Below are positions 1-8,405 of a DNA stretch of 64,000 nt, piece by piece (position 1 is the first letter of the stretch; each line of letters begins with the position of its first letter). Below the pieces are notes generated by a model. That model saw only the letters and a list, made by a program, of their open reading frames with translations. It searched no databases and was not told the origin of the DNA. Made by a program: the position numbers and the translations under genes. Location of the stretch: positions 2,728,001-2,792,000 of the forward strand of contig NZ_CP048649.1 in NCBI RefSeq assembly GCF_010669305.1, given 5' to 3'. The DNA comes from Aminipila butyrica. GTDB lineage: Bacteria > Bacillota > Clostridia > Peptostreptococcales > Anaerovoracaceae.

Positions 1-1
1 A

Positions 2-814
2 ATGGCCAACACCTTAATAAATGTTTCCAGTTCCCTGATGGATCATATCCTCTCTAAAGATGAATACATTTTAAACATGGTCGAAATTAAAACTTTCGAT
101 AACTATACATATTCTCACTGCATCAATGTGGCGAGTTTAGCCACCTTGATTGGTATTCAGTTGGGTTACAGTCGCGTTTCTCTTCAAGAACTGACCTCTG
201 CTGGTTTGATGCACGACTTTGGCAAATTGGAGATTCCCATTGGTATCATCAATAAGCCCTCCTCTCTAACCACAGATGAGTTTATTGTGATGAAGAATCA
301 CCCGACCCTAGCGGTCAACAAGCTGAAGAGCTCCATGAAGATTTCCCTGACTGTTTTAGACGGTATCGCCAGCCACCACGAAAAGTATGATGGCACAGGC
401 TATCCGAACGGATTGAAAGGTGCTAACATTCCTCTGTGCGGCCGTATACTAGCCGTCGCAGACGTCTATGACGCGTTGACTACAGCTCGCTCCTATCGGC
501 CTGCTTGGCAAACGAAAGATACCTTAGATTTCATGGCTAGCAATTCTGGCACCCATTTTGACCCGGACATTTTAAATGCCTTCTTTAAGACCATATCCGT
601 CTACCCGGTAGGCACTATGGTTCGGCTGACAGACGACTCTATTGCCTTGGTTATCAAGAATACCCCTGGCTGCATGCTGGATCCTATTATCCGCATCCTA
701 TCCTCAAAGAAGCTGACTGCCGGCATGGAGATTAACCTAGCTCAGACAGAAGCGCTGCACATTGTCAAATCCATCGATGCTGACAGCGAAATTCCTATGG
801 AAATTTTCGATTGA
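2..814 (+). CDS. HD-GYP domain protein, probable c-di-GMP phosphodiesterase (5' end cut by window)
   Basis: The visible 270 residues hold an HD-GYP phosphohydrolase domain, a family that hydrolyses the second messenger cyclic di-GMP. The metal-binding HD pair is at residues 71-72 (GLMHDFGK), followed by HHEKYDGTGYP at about 125-135, which contains the GYP signature. A short beta-rich C-terminal extension (VYPVGTMVRL onward) is typical of the family. The first in-frame ATG lies at base 2, so the true start is probably upstream, and relatives usually carry about 70-100 more N-terminal residues. It ends in TGA just before a strong hairpin terminator shared with the convergent cysE. The only other c-di-GMP gene here is the diguanylate cyclase at 37.4 kb. 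The family assignment is firm; the exact substrate is inferred. Confidence 0.85.
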   Translation: MANTLINVSSSLMDHILSKDEYILNMVEIKTFDNYTYSHCINVASLATLIGIQLGYSRVSLQELTSAGLMHDFGKLEIPIGIINKPSSLTTDEFIVMKNHPTLAVNKLKSSMKISLTVLDGIASHHEKYDGTGYPNGLKGANIPLCGRILAVADVYDALTTARSYRPAWQTKDTLDFMASNSGTHFDPDILNAFFKTISVYPVGTMVRLTDDSIALVIKNTPGCMLDPIIRILSSKKLTAGMEINLAQTEALHIVKSIDADSEIPMEIFD

Positions 815-820
815 ATAAAA

Positions 821-856
821 AAACTGACCTTGCTTTTATCAGTAAGGTCAGTTTTT
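821..856. terminator. bidirectional terminator between HD-GYP gene and cysE
   Basis: The arms AAACTGACCTT and AAGGTCAGTTT form an 11-bp perfect stem with a 12-nt loop, followed by a T-run on the plus strand and preceded by an A-run that becomes the U-tract on the minus strand. It sits between two convergent genes and can serve both. Confidence 0.85.
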
Positions 857-874
857 TACTATATCCGTTTCTTT

Positions 875-1777
875 TTATGCCTCTCTATCGTCTCCCCGCA
901 GGTTCAACTCTGGATTCTTCATGCTGACCTTTGTATGAGGAGGAATCGATTCCGTAATAAACGCGCTGCCGCCGATGACGCAGTCATGACCGATGACAGT
1001 CTCGCCCCCTAAAATGGAAGCTCCCGAATAGATGGTTACATTATCTTCAATGGTCGGGTGGCGCTTAACGCCTGCCAGTGCCTGACCGCCCCTGGTGGAC
1101 AGCGCTCCGATGGTCACTCCTTGGAACAGCTTAACATTATCGCCGATGATGGTAGTCTCTCCAATAACCACCCCCGTACCATGGTCGATAAAGAAGTATT
1201 TGCCGATACTGGCTCCTGCGTTAATGTCGATGCCAGTCCGGCTATGAGCATACTCTGTCATAATTCTAGGAATAAACGGCACCTTGCGGATATACAGCTC
1301 GTGGGCCATGCGATAAACAAAGACAGCGTATAAACCAGGATAAGAGAAAATAATCTGCTCCTTGCTTCCTGCCGCTGGATCTCCGTCATAGGCTGCCTGG
1401 ATATCTGTCAGCAGCAGCTTCTGGATTTTAGGCAGCTGCTGTAAGAATTCCACCGTGATATCCTTCGCTTCTTCTACGATTTCCGGCGTTTTGCTGTTAT
1501 TGGTGTAAACCAAGGCCAGCTGAATTTGTTTGGACAGCATTTCAAACAAATTGGACAGCCGCTGACCGATGAAATATGGCGCCAAGGTACAGTCCATCCG
1601 TTCCGAGGCAAAATATCCCGGGAACATAATGACCCGCAGTTCCTTCAGCAGCTGAATAATCACATTCCGATCCGGCAATCTCATAGAGTCTTTAGCGAGA
1701 AATAGCTCTTCTGTCAAATAATTCTTGGTAATATCTTCTACTATATCTTGAATGTTCTCTTTAAATTTATCTTTCAA
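875..1777 (-). CDS. cysE: serine O-acetyltransferase
   Basis: This 300-residue protein makes O-acetylserine from serine and acetyl-CoA, the first committed step of cysteine synthesis, in the cytoplasm. The C-terminal half is a left-handed parallel beta-helix of hexapeptide repeats (for example the stretch IEDNVTIYSGASILGG), with the catalytic-type HGTGVVIGE loop near residue 195. The N-terminal helical domain of about 150 residues is longer than in E. coli CysE and matches the long, EpsC-like form found in anaerobes. The start is a TTG at 1775-1777 preceded by AAAGGA at a rather long spacing. The gene is monocistronic, reading away from the rbs operon. No T-box or S-box leader is visible in the roughly 140 bases upstream. 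Confidence 0.9.
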   Translation of the reverse strand: MKDKFKENIQDIVEDITKNYLTEELFLAKDSMRLPDRNVIIQLLKELRVIMFPGYFASERMDCTLAPYFIGQRLSNLFEMLSKQIQLALVYTNNSKTPEIVEEAKDITVEFLQQLPKIQKLLLTDIQAAYDGDPAAGSKEQIIFSYPGLYAVFVYRMAHELYIRKVPFIPRIMTEYAHSRTGIDINAGASIGKYFFIDHGTGVVIGETTIIGDNVKLFQGVTIGALSTRGGQALAGVKRHPTIEDNVTIYSGASILGGETVIGHDCVIGGSAFITESIPPHTKVSMKNPELNLRGDDREA

Positions 1778-1917
1778 TTTTTACAGCATCCTTTCTTTTT
1801 TGAGCAGTAGCGCCCTTGCAAAATCAGCGATACCCTTTCAAATCTAATATAGTATACTACAAGACCTTCAAATCAGTCCAGCCTTTTGAGGAAAAACCTC
1901 CGGAAATCTACTGAACG

Positions 1918-1965
1918 AAAAAGCCATGATGAAGCATATATGGGCTGCCTCATCATGGCTTTTTC
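1918..1965 (-). terminator. terminator of the rbs operon
   Basis: Inverted repeat with arms AAAAAGCCATGATGA and TCATCATGGCTTTTT around an 18-nt loop, ending in a U-run on the minus strand, 42 bases past rbsB. On the plus strand it is also U-rich and could block antisense reading. Confidence 0.85.
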
Positions 1966-2006
1966 TCGTTTATTATAAGATTAATTCCGAAGGACCGGCC
2001 TGCCAG

Positions 2007-2915
2007 TTATTCGGTTACCAGTGAAAGATCTACTGGAATGGAAGCGTCTACCTTATCACCAGCCAGCACCTTCATAGCTGCCTCCACGCCAGAGGCGCCG
2101 ATTTCCTTCGGCAGCTGCTGTACTGTAGCGGCCATATCTCCAGCCTTTACAGCGGCCAGCGCATCGTCCGTCGCATCAAAGCCAACGACCATGATATCTC
2201 TGCCAGAAGCCTTAATCGCTTCCAGTGCACCTAACGCCATCTCGTCATTGTGAGCAAATACGGCGTCAATCTCCGGTTGTGCCTGCAGGATGTTCTCCAT
2301 AACAGACAGGCCCTCTGCTCTGTTAAAATTAGCAGTCTGCTTTGCTACTACTTCCAGGTCACTTTCAGCGATTGCTTCATTAAAGCCTGTGCCTCTGTCG
2401 ATAGCAGCAGAAGCTCCTGGCACGCCTTCCAGTTCAACCACTTTGCCTGCACCGTTCAGTTCTTTGACGATGAACTCACCAGCCAGTTTACCACCAGCTA
2501 CGTTGTCAGAAGCGATATGACAAACCACGTCGCCAGTCTCAGCGGATCTGTCAAGGGTGATAACGGGGATGCCTGCTTCATTGGCCGCAGCTACCGCACT
2601 GCCCACCGCCTTGGAATCGGTCGGATTAATCAAGATTAAATCTACTCCCTGAGTAATCAAGTCTTCCATGTTGGAAAGCTCCGTTGCAGAGTTGTCCTGG
2701 GAATCGAGAACTACCAGCTTAGCCCCCAGTTCATCGGCCTTGGCCTGGGCTCCGTCTTTCAGGTCCACAAAGAACGGATTGTTTAAAGTCGATACAATCA
2801 GACCGATAGTTGCAGTCGTGCCGCCTTCATCGTCCTGATTCGTCGCTTCGCCGCCGCAGCCAAACAGTCCCAATGCCATAACCAGCACCAACAAAACCAC
2901 TAGAATTCTTTTCAT
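2007..2915 (-). CDS. rbsB: ribose ABC transporter, substrate-binding lipoprotein
   Basis: Extracytoplasmic sugar-binding protein of 302 residues that delivers ribose, or a related pentose, to RbsAC. The N-terminus is a lipoprotein signal peptide with a lipobox ending LGLFGC, so the mature protein is anchored by Cys20. The rest is a periplasmic-binding-protein type 1 fold with characteristic segments VSTLNNPFFVDLKDG, LINPTDSKAV and VVGFDATDDAL. It is the last gene of rbsRDACB and is followed by a strong terminator. The family assignment is firm. Ribose as ligand is inferred from the linked rbsD, which acts on ribose. Confidence 0.93.
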   Translation of the reverse strand: MKRILVVLLVLVMALGLFGCGGEATNQDDEGGTTATIGLIVSTLNNPFFVDLKDGAQAKADELGAKLVVLDSQDNSATELSNMEDLITQGVDLILINPTDSKAVGSAVAAANEAGIPVITLDRSAETGDVVCHIASDNVAGGKLAGEFIVKELNGAGKVVELEGVPGASAAIDRGTGFNEAIAESDLEVVAKQTANFNRAEGLSVMENILQAQPEIDAVFAHNDEMALGALEAIKASGRDIMVVGFDATDDALAAVKAGDMAATVQQLPKEIGASGVEAAMKVLAGDKVDASIPVDLSLVTE

Positions 2916-2987
2916 GTTTCATCCTCCTAATTTAACATTAATACCATATATATTTAACCGCCCATGGATTAAATATCCACATAAAGT

Positions 2988-3956
2988 TTATCTGGCTGCC
3001 TTCTGTTTTCTGTCCAGCAGAACAGCAAAGAGAATCACCGCACCTTTGGCTACATCCTGATAATACGAGGGCACTTGAAGCAGGTTTAAGGCATTGTTTA
3101 AGATGCCGATAATCAAAGCACCGATGGCTGTTCCACCGATAGTTCCTACGCCGCCAGCCATGCTGGTGCCCCCCAGCACAACAGCTGCGATGGCATCCAA
3201 TTCGTAACCAGCACCGGCTGTAGGCTGTGCCGAACCCAATCGGGCCGTGACCAAGATTCCTGCCAAAGCGGCCAGCATGCCGGAAGCCCCATAGACAAAC
3301 AACTTTACCTTATCTGTCTTGATACCGGAATAAACGGTGGCCTCTTCATTGGAGCCCAAAGCATAGATGTACCGTCCTGTGCGCAAATGGCGCAAGATGT
3401 AATAAGCGATAATGAAGACCACAATCATGATATAGATAGGGATCGGCAAACCCATTATATAGCCTGAACCAATCTTGCCAAAAATCACGCTGTCTGCACC
3501 CCCGCTGGTGCCGATGGGTCGGCCTTGGGTATACACCAAGGTAGCTCCCCGCAGGAGAGTCATGGTACCTAAAGTCGCAATAAACGGTTGTAATCGACCC
3601 TTACTGATCAACAAACCGTTCACTACTCCGATAGCCAACCCTAAGAACAAGGTAATGAGAATGGTCAAAACCAGGTCTGTGCCGGAAGCGATAAGGCTGG
3701 CCGCAATGGCACCACAGATAGCCAGAACAGATCCCACCGACAAGTCGATGCCGCCGATGAGGATAGCAAAGGTCATACCTGTTGCGATGACAGCATTGAT
3801 AGAGGTCTGTCTCAGCACAGTCAGCAGGTTTCTCCAAGTAAAGAACTTGTCGCTCAATAAAGACATGGCGAGAACTAAAATCAGTAAAACAATCAATGGT
3901 TTATTTTTTTGTATTCTGTCTTTTACACTGCGGTTAGACATTCCTTTCAATTTCAT
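2988..3956 (-). CDS. rbsC: ribose ABC transporter permease
   Basis: Inner-membrane permease of 322 residues with about eight to ten hydrophobic segments. It shows the family signatures GGIDLSVGSV near residue 67 and VVLGGTSMAGGVGTIGGT near residue 255, the latter being the EAA-like loop that contacts the ATPase. It overlaps the end of rbsA by four bases (ATGA), a sign of translational coupling. Together with RbsA and RbsB it forms the ribose importer. Its length is normal for the family and nothing looks damaged. Confidence 0.93.
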   Translation of the reverse strand: MKLKGMSNRSVKDRIQKNKPLIVLLILVLAMSLLSDKFFTWRNLLTVLRQTSINAVIATGMTFAILIGGIDLSVGSVLAICGAIAASLIASGTDLVLTILITLFLGLAIGVVNGLLISKGRLQPFIATLGTMTLLRGATLVYTQGRPIGTSGGADSVIFGKIGSGYIMGLPIPIYIMIVVFIIAYYILRHLRTGRYIYALGSNEEATVYSGIKTDKVKLFVYGASGMLAALAGILVTARLGSAQPTAGAGYELDAIAAVVLGGTSMAGGVGTIGGTAIGALIIGILNNALNLLQVPSYYQDVAKGAVILFAVLLDRKQKAAR

Positions 3957-5449
3957 GACACACCCTTCCCTACGGCTAAACTCATGATACTTTCCTGATT
4001 GGCCTCTTCTCGGTTCAGCATGCCGCTGACCCGGCCTTCGTGCATGACCAGCACTCGGTCGCTCATACCTAAGATTTCCGGGATCTCCGAAGAAATCATA
4101 ATGATGCTGACCCCATCTTGCTTAAACTGATTAATCAGGTTGTAAATCTCCTTTTTTGCCCCTACGTCCACCCCTCTGGTGGGTTCATCCAAAATGAGGA
4201 TGCTAGGCTTAGTGAAAAGGTTTTTAGCAATGGATACCTTCTGTTGATTGCCGCCGCTCAAATATTTTACCAGCTGTTTGGAGCCGCTGGCCTTAATAGA
4301 TAAATCGTTCATATACGCCTTGCTGGCCTGCTCCTCCTTTGATCGGTGCACACGGCCAAGAAGTCCGCTGACCTGGCGTAGAGAGGCTAAGGTGATATTC
4401 TCTCCAATGCTTAAGCCTAAGACGATGCCATTCGTCTTTCGATCTTCGGACACGTAAGCAATTCCTGCCTGTAAGGCATCTTTGGGAGAGGCAATGTGAA
4501 GCTTTTGACCATGTAGCAGCAGCTCACCTTTGTTCATCTTGTAAATTCCGTAGATCGTTCTGGCCAGCTCTGTTCGGCTGGAACCCATGAGCCCTGCTAT
4601 GCCAAGGGTCTCCCCCCGCCGCAGGGTAAAGGATGCCTCCTTGACAAACTGATTTTGCAGGCCTTTCACCTCTAGAATCACAGGGCCTACTTCTCCGCAA
4701 GACTTGGGGTACTGCTCTTCTAGCCGTCTGCCCACCATCATCTCGATGAGTTTCTCCTCCGTAACCTGAGGCACTGGCACTTCAGCCACCAGTTGCCCAT
4801 CTCGGAGCACGGTAATGTCGTCACAAATTTCAAAGATTTCTTCCAGCCGATGGGATATGTAGACGATGCTGTGATTTTGGGCCTTTAAATCTCCAATAAC
4901 GCGAAATAGCTTTTTTGTCTCAGAAATGGTCAAGGCCCCTGTCGGCTCATCCATAATGAGAATCTTCGCATTTAGGGATAGGGCCTTGGCAATTTCCACC
5001 AACTGCTGTTTTCCCACACTGAGATTATTAATCAGCTCTCTGGGATTTTCATTTAGTCCCAGCATGGCAATCCACTTTTCTGCTTCCCCATATAATTTTT
5101 TCCAGTCAATCTTACCAATCTTGTTGAGCGGTTCTCGGCCCAGAAAAATATTCTCCCCAATGGACAAATGCCCAATCAGATTCAGCTCTTGATGAATGAT
5201 AGCAATGCCTTTATCCTGAGATTCCTTTGTGTTCTTAAAATCCACCTGTTGGCCGTTTAGTAAAACCTCCCCGGCCGTTCGCTGATAAACCCCGGTAAGA
5301 ATTTTCATCAAAGTAGACTTTCCTGCGCCATTTTCTCCCAGAAGGGCCATAATCCGGCCTTCGTAGATGTTCAGGTTCACCTGATCCAGCACGGTAACGC
5401 CGGAAAACTCTTTGGTGATACCCTTCATGGTCACAATCTTGTTATACAT
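3953..5449 (-). CDS. rbsA: ribose ABC transporter, duplicated ATP-binding protein
   Basis: ATPase of about 498 residues with two fused ABC domains that powers ribose uptake. The first domain has a full Walker A (GENGAGKST), signature LSVGKQQLVEIAKAL and Walker B ILIMDEPTGAL. The second has the degenerate P-loop usual for this family (GLMGSSRTEL) with signature LSGGNQQKVSIAKNL. I place the start at the ATG ending at 5449 because GGAGG lies five bases upstream; an in-frame ATG four codons earlier overlaps that ribosome binding site. It follows rbsD with almost no gap and overlaps rbsC by four bases. Confidence 0.93.
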   Translation of the reverse strand: MYNKIVTMKGITKEFSGVTVLDQVNLNIYEGRIMALLGENGAGKSTLMKILTGVYQRTAGEVLLNGQQVDFKNTKESQDKGIAIIHQELNLIGHLSIGENIFLGREPLNKIGKIDWKKLYGEAEKWIAMLGLNENPRELINNLSVGKQQLVEIAKALSLNAKILIMDEPTGALTISETKKLFRVIGDLKAQNHSIVYISHRLEEIFEICDDITVLRDGQLVAEVPVPQVTEEKLIEMMVGRRLEEQYPKSCGEVGPVILEVKGLQNQFVKEASFTLRRGETLGIAGLMGSSRTELARTIYGIYKMNKGELLLHGQKLHIASPKDALQAGIAYVSEDRKTNGIVLGLSIGENITLASLRQVSGLLGRVHRSKEEQASKAYMNDLSIKASGSKQLVKYLSGGNQQKVSIAKNLFTKPSILILDEPTRGVDVGAKKEIYNLINQFKQDGVSIIMISSEIPEILGMSDRVLVMHEGRVSGMLNREEANQESIMSLAVGKGVS

Positions 5450-5461
5450 GTTCCCCTCCAT

Positions 5462-5869
5462 TTAGAAAACTACACCCGACACGAGAATCACGTTGGCGTA
5501 AGGGGTAAATTCCCCCGTACGGACAGCACATTTACAGCTTTCTGTCTGCTGTTTAAAGTCTTCGTGAGGCAGATATTCCACCTCCAGCCCTACCTGATTT
5601 TGGCTGCACAAGTTTAAAACCTCCTGATGAAGATCCTTGCTGGCCGTCCTCATCTCCTCCGCCAGAAAGATTTTTTCAACTTTCTGCTCTGCCAACACGG
5701 CTTCCAGCACCTGCATAAAAGAAGGGATTCCCTCTGATACCGCCAAATCAATGCGCTGGACCCCTTCTGCCACAGGGAGCCCTGCGTCGCCGATGACCAG
5801 GCTGTCCTTGTGTCCCAACTTAGAAATGCAGTAAGAGAGTTCTGAGTTCAGTAAAAATGTTTTCTTCAT
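5462..5869 (-). CDS. rbsD: D-ribose pyranase
   Basis: Cytoplasmic 135-residue enzyme that interconverts beta-pyranose and beta-furanose forms of ribose so that the furanose can be phosphorylated. The segments LGHKDSLVIGDAGLPVA near the N-terminus (with the catalytic-type His and Asp), the internal Asp-rich strands and the C-terminal EFTPYANVILVSGVVF are diagnostic of the RbsD/FucU fold. It lies between rbsR and rbsA. The ribokinase gene that normally accompanies rbsD is not in this operon. Confidence 0.93.
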   Translation of the reverse strand: MKKTFLLNSELSYCISKLGHKDSLVIGDAGLPVAEGVQRIDLAVSEGIPSFMQVLEAVLAEQKVEKIFLAEEMRTASKDLHQEVLNLCSQNQVGLEVEYLPHEDFKQQTESCKCAVRTGEFTPYANVILVSGVVF

Positions 5870-5937
5870 TGGATTGTACCTCTTTGATCTTTATAAAAAT
5901 TTTTATGGAGTTATCTGTATTTTATTGAAAGATGTTT

Positions 5938-6981
5938 CTATTTTGTAGACTGGCGCACGATGAGCTCCGTAGGGAGAAACAAGGTGCTTTCCGCTGCGGT
6001 CTGCTGGCTCTCATTCTTTGTGTCCCCCTCCCCGCGGAGTTTTTCAATATGTCGGATAAGCATCTCCGCAGCCCGGTAACCCATCTCATAATTAGGCTGT
6101 TTAATAGTCGTCAGCGGCGGCTCCACCAAGCTGGCCAGATAAATGTCATCAAAGCCTACCAACCCCATATCTCGCGGAACAGCCAATCCCCATTCTTTCA
6201 ACTTTTTAATCACGCCGATGGCAATCAAATCGTTTCCACAGAAGATGCCATCCATGGGGGTCTTTTCTTGAAGCAGTTGCTCTGCCGCCTCAATCCCCCA
6301 CTGCATCCGGTATTCTCCTACCTTGACGTACCGATGCTCCGGTCCAATGCCCCAATCCTCCAGCGCCTGATGATAGCCTTCCAGCCGTCCTCTAGCCGTA
6401 GCGGTGGAAATGCAGCCTGCGATATAAGCAATTCGCCGATAACCCTGTTTCAGCATATACGAGGTGGCCTGATAGGCCCCCGCTCTGTTATCCACTAATA
6501 CCCGGCCGATGACGTTCTTGTTATCATAATCCCGGTCGATGAGCAGCACAGGAACTTTACATCGAGCTAAACCGTCAAAGCCTTCCTCTCGATCAGCGGA
6601 ATGGGCGGAAATAATCCCGTCCACCATCTTTTCCATCAACACGTGAATGTATTTATCTTCGCGTTTAATCTTGTCATCTGTATTGCAGTAAATGACGCTG
6701 TAGCCCAGCTGACTGGCCTTATCCTCCACCCCTCTGGCAATTTCCGGAAAAAAGGGGTTAACAATGTCTGGTATAATCAGTCCAATGGTCCTGGTCTGTC
6801 GAGTAATTAAACTTCTGGCCATGGTGTTAGGCGTGTAATTATATTTTTGTGCGATGCGAAGGATGTTTTCTCGAGTTCCTTCGCTAATTTTCTTATCCTT
6901 TTTGTTCAGCACCAAGGAAACAGTGGCAATAGAGACCTGAGCCTCTTCAGCGATTTCCTTAATGGTAATGCTCTTCTTCAT
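5938..6981 (-). CDS. rbsR: LacI-family transcriptional regulator of the rbs operon
   Basis: Repressor of 347 residues. An N-terminal LacI-type helix-turn-helix (TIKEIAEEAQVSIATVSLVLN) with hinge helix NTMARSL precedes a periplasmic-binding-protein-like effector domain (TIGLIIPDIVNPFFPEIARG, DGIFCGNDLIAIG, VGFDDIYLASLVEPPLTT). It is the first gene of rbsRDACB, so it is probably autoregulated through the 16-bp palindrome just upstream. The reading frame ends in TAG. Ribose as inducer is inferred from the operon. Confidence 0.9.
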   Translation of the reverse strand: MKKSITIKEIAEEAQVSIATVSLVLNKKDKKISEGTRENILRIAQKYNYTPNTMARSLITRQTRTIGLIIPDIVNPFFPEIARGVEDKASQLGYSVIYCNTDDKIKREDKYIHVLMEKMVDGIISAHSADREEGFDGLARCKVPVLLIDRDYDNKNVIGRVLVDNRAGAYQATSYMLKQGYRRIAYIAGCISTATARGRLEGYHQALEDWGIGPEHRYVKVGEYRMQWGIEAAEQLLQEKTPMDGIFCGNDLIAIGVIKKLKEWGLAVPRDMGLVGFDDIYLASLVEPPLTTIKQPNYEMGYRAAEMLIRHIEKLRGEGDTKNESQQTAAESTLFLPTELIVRQSTK

Positions 6982-7003
6982 AGCAATTCCTTTATCTCGC
7001 TTC

Positions 7004-7019
7004 GGTTAAACGTTTAACC
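7004..7019. promoter_or_regulatory. LacI-type operator upstream of rbsR
   Basis: A perfect 16-bp palindrome, GGTTAAACGTTTAACC, with the central CG typical of LacI-family sites. It lies about 8-23 bases downstream of the start expected for the rbs promoter, a position suited to blocking transcription by RbsR. Confidence 0.85.
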
Positions 7020-7033
7020 TAATTCGTACATAT

Positions 7034-7062
7034 ATTTTACTTTAAATAACTTCAAGTGTCAA
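7034..7062 (-). promoter_or_regulatory. sigma-A promoter of the rbs operon
   Basis: On the minus strand TTGACA (plus 7057-7062) is followed after exactly 17 bases by TAAAAT (plus 7034-7039). This places the start near 7027, just upstream of the RbsR operator. Confidence 0.8.
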
Positions 7063-7063
7063 T

Positions 7064-7098
7064 CGATTCCAGCACCTTTTGACAAGGTGCTGGAATCG
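7064..7098. repeat. 35-bp inverted repeat over the yibE-like promoter, candidate operator
   Basis: Arms CGATTCCAGCACCTT and AAGGTGCTGGAATCG form a perfect 15-bp inverted repeat around a 5-bp centre. The repeat contains the -35 hexamer and part of the spacer of the rightward promoter and ends one base from the -35 of the leftward rbs promoter. Neither predicted transcript includes it, so it probably acts as DNA. The binding protein is unknown. Confidence 0.7.
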
Positions 7099-7107
7099 AG
7101 CTATAAT
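7079..7107 (+). promoter_or_regulatory. perfect consensus sigma-A promoter for the YibE/YibF-like operon
   Basis: TTGACA at 7079-7084 and TATAAT at 7102-7107 are separated by exactly 17 bases, a full match to the vegetative consensus. The start codon follows at 7143. Confidence 0.88.
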
Positions 7108-7142
7108 TTGTATATCTTTTCAAGAGGATGTAGGGAGAACGT

Positions 7143-8405
7143 ATGAGAGAACGAAATAAAGAAACGGAACCAATCGGAGCACAGAAATCAGCTGGATTAT
7201 GGCACCGATTTAGGCTGACCCATCTGACTGGCTCAGCTAAATTAGCTGGCTCAGCCAGCCTGACAAAACAATTTAAGCCAGCTGCTGAAAAGCTGAACAT
7301 TACACCAGGCTTCTTCGTTAGAAATATTTTCATCTTGGCAGTCAGCCTGCTGCTATTTTTTCTGGTTTCAACGGATTATAACCTGTACCAGACCACTATC
7401 GTCCAAGTGACAGCCACAACAGATACTTATGTTACCAGCAAGCCATCGGCAGTAGGTCAGGAAGAGCGGTATTATCGACAGGACATACAAGGCACGGTGA
7501 AAAATGGGCCTTATAAAGGACAGCCTGCTGTTTTAGAAAATACTTATGGTGAATCCCTGGTATACGATGACAAATATGAAGCGGGGACCTGTCTTTTTGT
7601 AGACTACGTAACTGAAGACAACGACACACTCACTGGCACCATTTCTGGGGTAAAACGGGATCATTATGTGGCGGCAGCAGTCTTGCTGCTAGTGGATCTG
7701 CTGCTCATTGTCGGTGGGCTCCAGGGCTTCTTTACGGTGCTCTGCCTAACACTGAACATCCTGCTGTTTTACATCTTGCTTCGGCTTCAATACAGCGGAA
7801 TGAACCTGCTTCTGCTGTCAGTCTTCATGTCGGTGCTTTTCTGTGCCGTGGTACTGTTCCTCATTCACGGACGAAGCTGGGCCACCTTTATGGCGCTGTG
7901 TGCCTCCCTAGCTTCCATCTTCTTTGTGACGGCACTTTCCTATTTGGTCATGCGCTGTACCCCAGCAGTGGATTATGAATTCTTAGAATATCTGATTCAC
8001 CCTTATGAGCGTTCCGATGCGGACTTACTGTTCCTCTCCGAAATCCTCATGGGCTGTGCCGGAGCCGTCATGGATATCGCCGTGACGATTACCGCCTGTG
8101 CCTCAGAGCTGTTGCGAAAAGACCCGGAAATTTCCCGCAAGGCACTAATTTCCTCCTGTCGTCAAGTCAGTGAGGACATAACCGGCACCATGATCAATGT
8201 GGTCTTTTTCACCAACGTGTCTGCTTGTATTCCACTGTTTGTCTTATCCATGCAGAATGACATTCATTTTCTCACGGTACTCCACTACCAGGTGTTTTTT
8301 GAAGTAGCTCGATTCCTTACTGGCAGTATCGGCACAGTCGCGGCCATTCCCTTTTCCATTCTGGCCGTCTACCTGCTTCACGGAAGGAGGGCTGCCGCAT
8401 GTTAA
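7143..8405 (+). CDS. YibE/F family membrane protein
   Basis: A 420-residue integral membrane protein of the YibE/F family, whose biochemical role is not established. The first 50 residues are hydrophilic and contain a short Leu-Thr-Gly-Ser-Ala-type repeat. A transmembrane helix near residues 58-75 is followed by an extracytoplasmic beta-rich region (about 80-170, with TVKNGPYKGQPAVLENTY). About seven more hydrophobic helices follow, including the conserved loop GCAGAVMDIAVTITACASEL. The next gene overlaps it by seven bases and encodes a second, shorter member. The start is supported by AGGGAGA nine bases upstream. Confidence 0.8.
   Translation: MRERNKETEPIGAQKSAGLWHRFRLTHLTGSAKLAGSASLTKQFKPAAEKLNITPGFFVRNIFILAVSLLLFFLVSTDYNLYQTTIVQVTATTDTYVTSKPSAVGQEERYYRQDIQGTVKNGPYKGQPAVLENTYGESLVYDDKYEAGTCLFVDYVTEDNDTLTGTISGVKRDHYVAAAVLLLVDLLLIVGGLQGFFTVLCLTLNILLFYILLRLQYSGMNLLLLSVFMSVLFCAVVLFLIHGRSWATFMALCASLASIFFVTALSYLVMRCTPAVDYEFLEYLIHPYERSDADLLFLSEILMGCAGAVMDIAVTITACASELLRKDPEISRKALISSCRQVSEDITGTMINVVFFTNVSACIPLFVLSMQNDIHFLTVLHYQVFFEVARFLTGSIGTVAAIPFSILAVYLLHGRRAAAC

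Noticed and set aside
1778..1917. T-box or SAM riboswitch upstream of cysE
   Set aside because: The 140 bases show neither a T-box sequence with a terminator nor the S-box core.
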